A DNA stretch of 64,000 nt from Crocinitomicaceae bacterium (GTDB lineage Bacteria > Bacteroidota > Bacteroidia > Flavobacteriales_D > Crocinitomicaceae): NCBI GenBank assembly GCA_024643725.1, contig JAHEMJ010000014.1, positions 1 to 64,000 on the forward strand, given 5' to 3'. The notes under the pieces are model-generated. The model saw nothing but the letters and a program-made list of their open reading frames with translations, did not search any database and had not been told where the DNA came from. A program made the translations under genes and the position numbers. Positions within the stretch are counted from its first letter, which is position 1. Each line of letters starts with the position of its first letter. Below are positions 8,631 to 16,510 of the stretch, one piece after another.

Positions 8631-9551
8631 ATGACAGCTAAAACAAATACAAAAATGGATGCCCTTGTATTCATTGATACTAATATCTTTCTTGACTTTT
8701 ATAGGATAAGAAAGACAAATGTTTCCATGAAGTATCTAGAAGAAATTGAAAAACACAAAGAGTTGATAATAATAAACTCTCAAGTGGAAATGGAATTTAA
8801 GAAAAATAGGCAAAGTGTAATTTTAGAATCATTAGCTGAGGTTAGAAAATTTGACGTTCCTAATTTAAGTGTTCCGATGATTTTAAACGACACAAAAACA
8901 GTTGATCTTATAAGTAAGTCTAAGAACGAGATCAAGCTAAATAAGAAAAAACTAACAGATAGAATTGAAAAAATTCTTAAAAATCCCAACCAAGATCCTG
9001 TTTATAAAAGTCTTGAGAAGTTATTCAGTCACAAATCAGAAATTAACTTAAGCCGAGAAAATAAGCTCAGATTTTCAATACGAAACCTAGCAAAAAAAAG
9101 ATTTGTCTTGGGTTATCCACCTAGAAAGAAATCAGATAATTCTATTGGCGACGCCATTAATTGGGAATGGATAATTTACTGTGCACAAAAAACAGGAAAG
9201 CAGATCATTTTGGTTACTAGGGATACAGATTTTGGTGCAATTGATCCAACAGAAAGTTATTTAAATGACTGGCTCAACCAAGAATTTAAAGAACGAGTTG
9301 GCCGCAGGAGAAAAATTATTCTAACTGATAAGTTAAGCCAAGCTTTCAAATTACTAAAAATCCCAGTATCCACAGAAATGATAGAGGAGGAACAAAAAGT
9401 AAGTCAAATAATTATGAAAAATAAATTTCAATATCCTAATTATCTTGATAACCTTCAAAGGATTTTTGAAATTGAAACGGCTATCTCAAATTTGAACAAA
9501 CTTTCCTTCCCAAATATTTCAAATAATGATTTGGATGAGAACCAAGAATAG
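8631..9551 (+). CDS. PIN-domain protein (DUF4935-like putative ribonuclease)
   Basis: 306 residues from ATG 8631, chosen because the alternative at 8583 overlaps the previous gene; ATG 8655 is also possible. The N-terminus reads VFIDTNIFLDF, with the first PIN acidic residue. Further on, SIGDAINWEW and LVTRDTDFG supply the other conserved acidic positions, the layout of DUF4935-type PIN proteins. Such domains are metal-dependent ribonucleases, found in toxins and in phage-defence contexts. No adjacent antitoxin is evident, so its role is uncertain. Lys/Asn-rich and AT-rich, like its neighbours. Confidence 0.75.
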   Translation: MTAKTNTKMDALVFIDTNIFLDFYRIRKTNVSMKYLEEIEKHKELIIINSQVEMEFKKNRQSVILESLAEVRKFDVPNLSVPMILNDTKTVDLISKSKNEIKLNKKKLTDRIEKILKNPNQDPVYKSLEKLFSHKSEINLSRENKLRFSIRNLAKKRFVLGYPPRKKSDNSIGDAINWEWIIYCAQKTGKQIILVTRDTDFGAIDPTESYLNDWLNQEFKERVGRRRKIILTDKLSQAFKLLKIPVSTEMIEEEQKVSQIIMKNKFQYPNYLDNLQRIFEIETAISNLNKLSFPNISNNDLDENQE

Positions 9552-9699
9552 TTTTACAGTAACATCATAATTATTCTCTTGGATTAATTGTCGAAAAAAA
9601 TGTTAACTCATTTAAATTCTCAATATATCACTCTATTCAAATTTGAGAAAATGTATATGTTTACTAGATTATTTAGAAAACGCATTTCAAGTTTAAAAT

Positions 9700-10509
9700 A
9701 TGCCTCAATTCCTTCATCACGAGAATATCAAAAAGGAACTCCTTCATTTATTCAAAGAAGCAGAAGAAATTCTTTTTTTAGTTTCTCCATATATCCAGTT
9801 AAGTGAAGAGATGAAAAGATCTTTGAGCCGAAAGAAAAACGATGTGGCCTTTGAAATAGTTGTTTTGTTTGGGAAAAATGAACATAATTTATCCAAGAGC
9901 CTTTCTCGAGAAGACATGGACTTTTTTAAGCAATTTCAAAATGTACAAATTTTCTATCAAGCCGACTTACATGCAAAATATTACGGGAATGAAACGAAAT
10001 CAATTGTAAGCTCATTGAATTTGCATCAATTTTCCGTGAAAAATAACATCGAGATTGGGATTCTTTTGGAACGGAAATTTTTGAGTCTTAATGGAGACAA
10101 GCAACTTGATACAGAAATATTTGAGTACATTCAAAAAGTAATTGAGCATTCAGAAATTGTATATGAACACACTACAAAACAGAAAAACTCATTTTTTGGA
10201 CTTATAAAAGGTGAAATAAAAAGAAAAGTAACCTATGACGCCACAGAAATTGTTTATCAAAATGAACACCAAAAATCCAATAAAAGGGGTTATTGTATCC
10301 GTACAGGGGTAGAAATTGCGTTTAATTTAAACGTCCCTTTTTCCAAAGAAGCTTATATGAGTTGGTCCAAATGGAAAAACAAGAATTTTAAAGAGCAATA
10401 CTGCCATTTTTCTGGGGAAACTTCTAATGGGGAAACTTCTTTTGCAAAACCAGTTTTACCAAAAAACTATTCCGCTGCAATGCGCTTGCAAAAAGAGATA
10501 TATGATTAG
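9700..10509 (+). CDS. phospholipase D-like nuclease-family protein with degenerate zinc-finger tail
   Basis: 269 residues. The N-terminal half is a single PLD-like domain: strands around ILFLVSPYI, the HxK pair at His91/Lys93 (LHAKYY) and an SSLN segment near 104-107. One HKD half implies a homodimeric active site, as in Nuc and BfiI-type nucleases. The tail from about 194 (GYCIRTG ... YCHFSG) follows the spacing of a treble-clef/zinc-ribbon found in relatives as CxxC...CxxC, but here each pair keeps only its first Cys. Nuclease activity is inferred. Its stop overlaps the convergent small membrane gene by 4 nt. Confidence 0.7.
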   Translation: MPQFLHHENIKKELLHLFKEAEEILFLVSPYIQLSEEMKRSLSRKKNDVAFEIVVLFGKNEHNLSKSLSREDMDFFKQFQNVQIFYQADLHAKYYGNETKSIVSSLNLHQFSVKNNIEIGILLERKFLSLNGDKQLDTEIFEYIQKVIEHSEIVYEHTTKQKNSFFGLIKGEIKRKVTYDATEIVYQNEHQKSNKRGYCIRTGVEIAFNLNVPFSKEAYMSWSKWKNKNFKEQYCHFSGETSNGETSFAKPVLPKNYSAAMRLQKEIYD

Positions 10510-10667
10510 TGCTTTGTGATTACTTTATAGAACTTCCATATGTAATGAAGTAAAAAAAGCGCAATAAACGAGTAAAAAAAATAATTGCTTAAATGGAACA
10601 TTCGTTCAATTTTTTCAGATAAAACCCATAAAATGATTAGACAAGTCATGGTTGAATAATAGATCAC
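10506..10667 (-). CDS. small membrane protein with two transmembrane helices
   Basis: About 53 residues if translation starts at GTG 10667, which overlaps the stop of the preceding gene as GTGA and fits translational coupling. An ATG at 10736 would extend it by 23 polar residues but overlap the upstream gene by 73 nt. Two hydrophobic helices (YYSTMTCLIILWVL and YFFYSFIALFLLHYIW). No family recognised. It converges on the PLD-like gene. Confidence 0.4.
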   Translation of the reverse strand: MIYYSTMTCLIILWVLSEKIERMFHLSNYFFYSFIALFLLHYIWKFYKVITKH

Positions 10668-10915
10668 ATTAATGAGATTGAAATTTGAATATTTAATGAC
10701 CGTTGTTCTGCTTTCTTTTCCATTTGATACTTCCATCCCTTGCTTTGCAAATAAGCCAATAAGATCAATATTCCTGCAATTAAAAAGAAAATGGATGCGA
10801 GTATAGTCAGAATTATTCCATCCAAAAAGACAAATGATAAGACGAAAGAAAGCACCAATAAAACACCGATATTTTCAGCATAATCATTTAATAATTGCAT
10901 GAATTTCTTTCTCAT
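10664..10915 (-). CDS. small membrane protein, unknown function
   Basis: 83 residues. A short amphipathic Lys/Arg-rich N-terminus (MRKKFMQLLNDYAENIG) is followed by two hydrophobic segments (about 17-34 and 36-55) and a charged tail. Not recognised. It is coupled to the next small membrane gene by a GTGA overlap, so the two probably form a bicistronic unit. A single frameshifted gene is an alternative. Confidence 0.45.
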   Translation of the reverse strand: MRKKFMQLLNDYAENIGVLLVLSFVLSFVFLDGIILTILASIFFLIAGILILLAYLQSKGWKYQMEKKAEQRSLNIQISISLM

Positions 10916-11016
10916 TTTTTTTGTTTTTTAGCGGCTTATAAATTATTCAGACGAAGTTTAAAACGCAATAATAAATCAGGTTTAAAGTATTTATAAATTT
11001 ATTAAACACTAAATAT

Positions 11017-11280
11017 ATGCAACATTTCGAATGTAAATTTGAGAATACCAATCTTCATCAGTTCAATAAATGTGTCCAATTTGCAATGGAGACAATCATT
11101 CAAGCCAATGATTCATGTGAATTCAAGGTGATAAGAATTGATAATCCTACACAATTTAAAGAACATCAAGGTAAATTTACTCAATACGGTATTTATCAAA
11201 ATGAAATTACAATTGGTTATTTAGAAACATTCGTTGAGCATAATTTTAAGTATGTGGAAATCTACACAACACCTATCTAA
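11017..11280 (+). CDS. hypothetical small soluble protein
   Basis: 87 residues, mixed alpha/beta, starting MQHFECKFENTNLHQF. No signal peptide, membrane helix or recognised motif. It precedes the RES-domain gene on the same strand, separated by 185 bp, so it might be its partner, but it does not look like the Xre/DUF2384 antitoxins that normally accompany RES toxins. Function unknown. Confidence 0.5.
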   Translation: MQHFECKFENTNLHQFNKCVQFAMETIIQANDSCEFKVIRIDNPTQFKEHQGKFTQYGIYQNEITIGYLETFVEHNFKYVEIYTTPI

Positions 11281-11465
11281 AAAATCTTTAATTGCTTTGC
11301 AAGGTTGTTTATATTCACCATTAAATAGCTTGGGTCGATTTTGAGTGGTTCATTACAAAAATAGGACGCTAACGGAGGAATCTTTATGTTTTGAAAGCTC
11401 GAGATTAAAAATTGAATGATCATGAATAAAACGAATGAAGACATTAATATGCTAAAAAAATAATT

Positions 11466-12173
11466 ATGAATTTTTGGGAAGATTTTGGGTTTTTTAAAAA
11501 CTCGGTAGTATCTATGTCTGGTTATTGTACACAAATAGACCATTCAAAACCAATTTATAGAGCAAGAAAAAAGGATTTTAAGAATATAGATGACCATAAA
11601 AACCTCACTTACGTTCCAATAGAAAAATGCAATAAAACCGGTCGTGCGAATATCCCTTATCATCCTGTCTTTTATGGCTCATTTGATCCAGCTTGCGCAG
11701 TGACGGAAATTAACGTTAATAACGAAGCTGTAATATTAACGGAATGGCAATGGAAAGAAAGAGCTAAAGTAAGGACAAAATTATTTGCAAAAATTGAACA
11801 TAGTGGTTCTCTGAAAAGGTTTAATATTCAAACATTAGAAGAATATATTGACGCTATCGATAAACTAAAAGGTCCCATCGAAAAAAATTATATGATTAAA
11901 GAAATGTTGAATAATTCAGCACATCTTTCCGAATTATTCCTAATTAAGGATGATTATTTTGCAAGTGCAATTTTAGGGTACGAAGAGCTGTACCGCACAA
12001 GACTAAGTATTGTAGAAAATACAGATGCCATCATTTATCCAAGCATTGTTTCGAAACATGATGTGAATATCGCCATTCATCCCGAAATTGTTGACGAATA
12101 TTTAGAGCTAAAAAAAATATGGGAGCTAAATTCAAGTGATTTAGAAGACTTAAGGTTAATTTGGGAGTCTTAA
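11466..12173 (+). CDS. RES-domain protein (putative NAD+-degrading toxin-like enzyme)
   Basis: 235 residues. The three polar positions that name the RES fold are visible: Arg in IYRAR (32-34), Glu81 in AVTEI, and Ser193 in IIYPSI, with the typical GRANIPYHPVFYGS segment before the Glu. RES proteins studied so far phosphorolyse or hydrolyse NAD+ and act as toxins controlled by an Xre-type antitoxin. No such antitoxin is encoded beside this copy, so it may be a stand-alone (perhaps housekeeping or defence) form. ATG at 11514 is an alternative start. Confidence 0.75.
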   Translation: MNFWEDFGFFKNSVVSMSGYCTQIDHSKPIYRARKKDFKNIDDHKNLTYVPIEKCNKTGRANIPYHPVFYGSFDPACAVTEINVNNEAVILTEWQWKERAKVRTKLFAKIEHSGSLKRFNIQTLEEYIDAIDKLKGPIEKNYMIKEMLNNSAHLSELFLIKDDYFASAILGYEELYRTRLSIVENTDAIIYPSIVSKHDVNIAIHPEIVDEYLELKKIWELNSSDLEDLRLIWES

Positions 12174-12288
12174 CAGAGCTTTTGTTAAGAAGTTAGTCAT
12201 TGTGATCATTCCGTGGTTATTTTTGCGAATTCAGTTCATATTCGGAAACTAAACTGTCTACGAAACGTGTTTGAATAAAATCAATCCC

Positions 12289-13650
12289 CTACTTCCCGAT
12301 ACAAAACTTACTAAAAATCGAACCAAGTATATCCGTGTCCACATCAATGTGGCCCGTGATGTTTCCGAGGTGACGCATGGCGGTACGGATGTCCATGGCG
12401 ATGAAGTCGCCCGTGGTGCCAATGTGCAGTCCTTCCTGGGCTTTGCTTAACGCTTCGTCGGTTTTTTGCAAGGACTCGTGGTGACGTGCGTTGGAAACAA
12501 TCGTTTCTTCTTGGATCTTGAAATCGCCGAGAACTTTTTCGACCAATTGGGACTTCAATTCTGAAATACCGACTCCCGTCAAGGCACTGATTTGTAGGCT
12601 ATCCGTTAAACGAGATGTGTCTAAATCAATTTTGTTGGTTAAAAGCAAGACGTGCTTCTCTGGATGTTTTTCACGTAGGTCGTGCACCCATGCTTCGGTT
12701 TCGTCGAGGTTCTCCGAGTCGGAAGCATCTGCCAAACACAGGACAATCTTCGCTTGTTGGATTTTCTGCTGAGAACGTTCTATACCCAATGCTTCAATCG
12801 TTTCCGTAGTCTCGCGAATTCCGGCGGTGTCAATTAATCGAAATAATATTCCGTCAATGTTCAAGGTTTCTTCGATGACGTCACGGGTCGTTCCTGCTAT
12901 GTTGGAAACAATGGCGCGTTCTTCGCCAAGCAACTGATTCAACAAGGTACTTTTCCCGGTATTTGGAGCTCCAACTATCGCCACTGGCACGCCATTCTTA
13001 ATCGCATTTCCCAATTCGAAGGACGAAGCTAAACGTCTGACCATCTGCAAGACTTCTGCCACCATTTTATTCAAAGCTGTGCGGTCCGCAAACTCGACAT
13101 CTTCCTCCGCAAAATCCAATTCCAATTCGATCAAAGAAGCAAAGTGAATCAACTTCTCTCGCAACTCTTGCAATTCGTTGGAAAAGTTTCCACGCAATTG
13201 TTTCAAGGCGATTTCATGGGCATTTTTAGACTGCGATGCAATCAAATCAGCGACCGCTTCTGCTTGAGAAAGATCCATGCGTCCGTTCAAAAAGGCACGC
13301 TGCGTAAATTCTCCTGGTTCTGCCATGCGGAATCCAACGCTACTTAAAGCCTGCAAAATTTGCTGTTGAATGTAAATGGATCCGTGACAGGCTATCTCAA
13401 CGCTTTCTTCGCCGGTGAAACTTTTGCCGTCATCGAACAGGGTCAACAATACCTCATCGATGCGCTCACCAGCCAAGTTGGATATCCACCCCAAATGAAC
13501 GGTGTGCGATTTTTGCGCAGACAAGTCTTTAGAGCACAACTTCGACACCAAGGATTTCGCTTGTGGTCCAGAGGTGCGTATCATGGCAATCGCTCCAATG
13601 CCGTTCGCCGTAGCTAAGGCGCAAATGGGATCCGAAGTGGAAGTTTTCAT
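12289..13650 (-). CDS. mnmE: tRNA uridine-5-carboxymethylaminomethyl GTPase MnmE
   Basis: 453 residues, the usual length. With MnmG it makes the cmnm5 modification at U34 of certain tRNAs. The N-terminal folate-binding domain (1-120) is followed by helices enclosing a Ras-like G domain: G1 GAPNTGKS at 227-234, the GTTRD switch, G3 DTAG at 274-277 and G4 NKID at 339-342. The C-terminus ends in the catalytic CIGK (Cys451). It lies 27 bp downstream of the di-haem peroxidase gene on the same strand, so it may be read from that operon. This is also where base composition becomes visibly less AT-rich. Confidence 0.98.
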   Translation of the reverse strand: MKTSTSDPICALATANGIGAIAMIRTSGPQAKSLVSKLCSKDLSAQKSHTVHLGWISNLAGERIDEVLLTLFDDGKSFTGEESVEIACHGSIYIQQQILQALSSVGFRMAEPGEFTQRAFLNGRMDLSQAEAVADLIASQSKNAHEIALKQLRGNFSNELQELREKLIHFASLIELELDFAEEDVEFADRTALNKMVAEVLQMVRRLASSFELGNAIKNGVPVAIVGAPNTGKSTLLNQLLGEERAIVSNIAGTTRDVIEETLNIDGILFRLIDTAGIRETTETIEALGIERSQQKIQQAKIVLCLADASDSENLDETEAWVHDLREKHPEKHVLLLTNKIDLDTSRLTDSLQISALTGVGISELKSQLVEKVLGDFKIQEETIVSNARHHESLQKTDEALSKAQEGLHIGTTGDFIAMDIRTAMRHLGNITGHIDVDTDILGSIFSKFCIGK

Positions 13651-13677
13651 GCCACAAAAATAAGGAGGATTCTTGAC

Positions 13678-14664
13678 TTATCGGTTTAAATAACCGGTGT
13701 CGATCAGCGCGTTGAAAAAGGCTTTCAATTGCTTGCGTTCTTGCGCTGTCAATTGGAATGGAACAATGGTCTTGTTTTGCAGTGGATGTCCGTTTCCGCC
13801 TTTCACGTAATGATTCAAGACCTCATCGATTGTTTCTAGGCTTCCGTCGTGCATGTACGGATACGTCAACGGTAAATTGCGCAAGGAAGGAACTTTGAAT
13901 TTTCCGATATCCAATGAATCGTGGTGAATACGGAAGCGTCCTTGATCGCTTTTTCCTTCGTAGGATGCGTACAATCCATTGTTCTCTGCGACGTAGGTCG
14001 TGAAGTATGGTGCAGGATGACATTTCGTGCAATACAAGGTTTCAGAAAAGAGTTTCCATCCCGCTTTTTCTGTTGCATTCATGGCGTGCTTATTTCCTTT
14101 TTGGTATTGGTCGAAGCCGGAATTCATGGACAACAAACTGCGCTCATACGCCGAGATGCTTCGGGTTAACACCCATGCATCAAAATCACGGTGGAAGATT
14201 TCCTGTGCCGCTTTTTGGTATGCGGGATCCGCTCTAAGTACCTTCATCAGGTCCTTCATGTTGTGACCCATTTCTGTTTTCTCTTGAATGGGAACAATCA
14301 CTTGCAACTCCAAAGTTTCGAGATGCGCATCGAACATCGCTGTCTTCAAAAAAGCGGAGTTGAGAATGCTTGGGGAATTTCGTTCAGTGTGCTGTCCACG
14401 GATGCCTTCACTGACTTTTAAATTATCGGTAAATGCCCTTCCTGGCTTATGACAAGTCGCACAAGAAACGGTCCCGTCGATGGAAAGACGCGTGTCAAAA
14501 AACAATTTGCGACCAAGTTCGATTTTTGCCTCCGACTGTGGATTATCACTGGGTGTTGGAACGACTGTGCCAAGGTTCAAATCCAACGGACTCTTGCACT
14601 TTACCAGGGAAAGTCCCAAAAGGAGCAACAGTAAAAATGGACCGGAAAAACGGAGAAGTTTCAT
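13678..14664 (-). CDS. MbnH/MauG-like di-haem cytochrome c peroxidase-family protein
   Basis: 328 residues with an N-terminal export signal and two haem c motifs, CATCH at 68-72 and CTKCH at 212-216, as in the bacterial CCP/MauG superfamily. Conserved segments include LGRKLFFDTRLS, RNSPSILN and HDGSLETIDEVLNHY. The start codon overlaps the stop of the upstream MbnP-like gene (TGATG). That pairing points to the MbnH subfamily, whose studied member oxidises a Trp of MbnP to kynurenine so that it can bind copper. A plain hydrogen-peroxide peroxidase role is the alternative. Periplasmic. Confidence 0.9.
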   Translation of the reverse strand: MKLLRFSGPFLLLLLLGLSLVKCKSPLDLNLGTVVPTPSDNPQSEAKIELGRKLFFDTRLSIDGTVSCATCHKPGRAFTDNLKVSEGIRGQHTERNSPSILNSAFLKTAMFDAHLETLELQVIVPIQEKTEMGHNMKDLMKVLRADPAYQKAAQEIFHRDFDAWVLTRSISAYERSLLSMNSGFDQYQKGNKHAMNATEKAGWKLFSETLYCTKCHPAPYFTTYVAENNGLYASYEGKSDQGRFRIHHDSLDIGKFKVPSLRNLPLTYPYMHDGSLETIDEVLNHYVKGGNGHPLQNKTIVPFQLTAQERKQLKAFFNALIDTGYLNR

Positions 14665-15638
14665 CAGAATACGACTACTTGCTGACTTTTTTCAGTTCCG
14701 GATGGATGAGCGTATTGAATAAAATACATACCAGGATTCAAGCCAATCCAAGTGAATTGTCCTTGTTCATTGGTAAGTTGTTGCTTGCGTACTATTTTAC
14801 CGGATTGGTCGATTAACTCAAGTGTCACATGTTTTTCCAAACTTGTCCAAGCACATTGAATAGCTCCTTGTTGGGAAGCGAATTGAATGGTTTCTTTCTC
14901 TAAGTTCGAAACAGAGGCATCTGCTCCTTGCGAAAAGACAGCCTTCGAGAGTACATTTTGCATGACTTGCACATTCACTCCTGTTTCATCATGTGCAATT
15001 CCAACAGTGGCTAAATTAATGCCATTCAACCAATGATCCACATGGCAATTAAAGTTCAAATCGATTTGCGTTGCATTCGTATTGGTCTGCAAGACACTTG
15101 CAAAACTCACGGATCGTTGGTTATGATCCCCCAAGTTATGCAATTCAAAATACGCTTCTGGAATTTGATCATTGTTGCCGTCAGCCTTTCCACCGACAAT
15201 CATGTGCATGTAGCCTGCTGCCCAACCCCAATACATCGATGGAGATTGGAAACTTAAGGCATTTGATGCATCATACGATGAAATATCTTGTGCCAACGCT
15301 CCTGCTTGAGTATTGAAGCGACTTGGAACGCCAACAAGGAAATAAATTTGTTCGATGTTCGTGACATCATGCGCGCCCAAATAAATGCTGTGATTGGCAT
15401 CATCCATGAGGTACACCGTTTGAGACAAATCCAATACTTGTCCGCCGTCATGTGTAATGCTGATATCCGCCAAATAATACTTTAAATAATCCAACGCAAC
15501 GTTTTGACCATTGTTACTCATGTACACCACTTGAGGAATAAATGCTTGGTCGTTAAAAACGGGTGCAATGTTCAAAAAAATGTTCTTCTGTGCGAATCCG
15601 GCAAACGGTAGCAAAAAGAAAAATAATAATTTTCTCAT
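14664..15638 (-). CDS. MbnP-family copper-binding protein with T9SS sorting domain
   Basis: 324 residues: signal peptide (1-16), MbnP domain about 17-220, and a C-terminal T9SS type A-like sorting domain (from about 245, ending ...GMYFIQYAHPSG...). The domain shows the family pattern VYYLSN-like VVYMSNNG, LKYYLADI, and the SMYWGWAAGY stretch with Trp137/Trp139, near where the known kynurenine-forming Trp lies in this family. It is coupled by a one-base overlap to the MbnH-like gene. Probably an exported copper-binding protein whose maturation needs its neighbour; the sorting tag suggests export to the surface rather than the periplasmic site of the known protein. Confidence 0.82.
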   Translation of the reverse strand: MRKLLFFFLLPFAGFAQKNIFLNIAPVFNDQAFIPQVVYMSNNGQNVALDYLKYYLADISITHDGGQVLDLSQTVYLMDDANHSIYLGAHDVTNIEQIYFLVGVPSRFNTQAGALAQDISSYDASNALSFQSPSMYWGWAAGYMHMIVGGKADGNNDQIPEAYFELHNLGDHNQRSVSFASVLQTNTNATQIDLNFNCHVDHWLNGINLATVGIAHDETGVNVQVMQNVLSKAVFSQGADASVSNLEKETIQFASQQGAIQCAWTSLEKHVTLELIDQSGKIVRKQQLTNEQGQFTWIGLNPGMYFIQYAHPSGTEKSQQVVVF

Positions 15639-15641
15639 GTC

Positions 15642-16415
15642 TTAAGCTTTATGAAAAATGTACAATACTTCGTTTTTCATCAAACGGAAACGCTCGATTT
15701 GTTCCGAAGAAAAATGTTTATTCAAATCAAATTCGGTTACTGTGAATCCTGCTTTTTCCAACCATTGTGGGTAGTCTTTCCCGAACAAACGCACATGGTC
15801 TTTTTGCCAAAAATGCTTTTCGCGTTCTGCTGGACTCGTAATGCTCGGGTCTTCATACGTCGTTTCGCGAGAAAAATCTTGAGGCACTTGCATGATCGCC
15901 CATCCACCCGATTTCATGACGCGGAAAAGCTCGCGCATGCACTGTAAGGGGTCATCGACGTGCTCCATCACGTGATTGCAAAATACAACGTCAAAACGAT
16001 TGTCCTCTAATGGAATTTGATGCAAGTCAAAGTGAATATCCGCCAAGGGAGAAACCAAGTCGCCCGTTAAATAATTCAAGTTCTTTTGCGCACGAAAACG
16101 GTCGATGAAACACTGCTCGGGAGCAATGTGTAACACCGCTAAATTTTCGGCCGTGAAGAAATTACTTTCGCGTTGCAAATACAACCACATCAGGCGATGG
16201 CGCTCCAATGTTAAGTCGTAGGGACACAAGACATTTTCCCGATGAGCAACATCGGATCCATAGGATAAAAACTTCGAAAAGGACCGTTCGCAAACCGGAC
16301 ATTCGACCTTGTTTCCGCGATACAAGGTTGGTGCAAATACACGAAAAACATAACTCATTCGAATGAGCAATGGTCGCGGTAAACGGTTCAATAATAACTT
16401 ATACAACTTCTTCAC
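15642..16415 (-). CDS. SAM-dependent methyltransferase (Methyltransf_11) with N-terminal CxxC
   Basis: 257 residues, starting at GTG 16415. A CPVCERSF segment near the N-terminus may bind zinc. The Rossmann part has LHIAPEQ, LTGDL, VVFCNHVMEHVDDP and MKSGGWAIMQVP, the motifs of class I methyltransferases. The final part is the family-typical HVRLFGKDYPQWLEKAGF. Substrate unknown; relatives occur widely in Flavobacteriia. It is the first gene of a run continuing 3 bp later into the MbnP-like gene. A -7 box ends only 4 nt before the GTG. Confidence 0.85.
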   Translation of the reverse strand: MKKLYKLLLNRLPRPLLIRMSYVFRVFAPTLYRGNKVECPVCERSFSKFLSYGSDVAHRENVLCPYDLTLERHRLMWLYLQRESNFFTAENLAVLHIAPEQCFIDRFRAQKNLNYLTGDLVSPLADIHFDLHQIPLEDNRFDVVFCNHVMEHVDDPLQCMRELFRVMKSGGWAIMQVPQDFSRETTYEDPSITSPAEREKHFWQKDHVRLFGKDYPQWLEKAGFTVTEFDLNKHFSSEQIERFRLMKNEVLYIFHKA

Positions 16416-16419
16416 TACT

Positions 16420-16427
16420 CAAAGGTA
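16420..16427 (-). promoter_or_regulatory. -7 box TACCTTTG directly before the methyltransferase start
   Basis: Exact TAnnTTTG on the minus strand, ending 4 nt before GTG 16415. If used, transcription would begin at or next to the start codon, giving a leaderless mRNA. Confidence 0.5.
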
Positions 16428-16450
16428 AAATATTAAAGGCAGATATTGAC

Positions 16451-16458
16451 TAAATTTG
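16451..16458 (+). promoter_or_regulatory. -7 box TAAATTTG for oligopeptidase B
   Basis: Exact TAnnTTTG match 52 nt before ATG 16511. It is divergent from the methyltransferase box. No clear -33 TTG. Confidence 0.5.
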
Positions 16459-16510
16459 TGCAAACTCATCCACAGAATGACGTCTTTTTTGTCATTCAAA
16501 AGATTAAACT

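Noticed and set aside
10506-10736. Longer ATG-started form of the small membrane gene
   Set aside because: It overlaps the upstream gene by 73 nt, while the GTG at 10667 gives a clean GTGA overlap; kept only as an alternative.
11277-11444. Minus-strand frame of about 55 residues with one hydrophobic stretch in the gap before the RES gene
   Set aside because: Low-complexity and AT-rich, no promoter box or neighbour support, and the longer version overlaps the RES gene start. Not convincing as a gene.
16475-16497. 7-bp inverted repeat GAATGAC/GTCATTC in the leader of ptrB
   Set aside because: The loop is long and T-rich, there is no terminator tail, and it lies after the predicted promoter. 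Could be chance; no function assigned.
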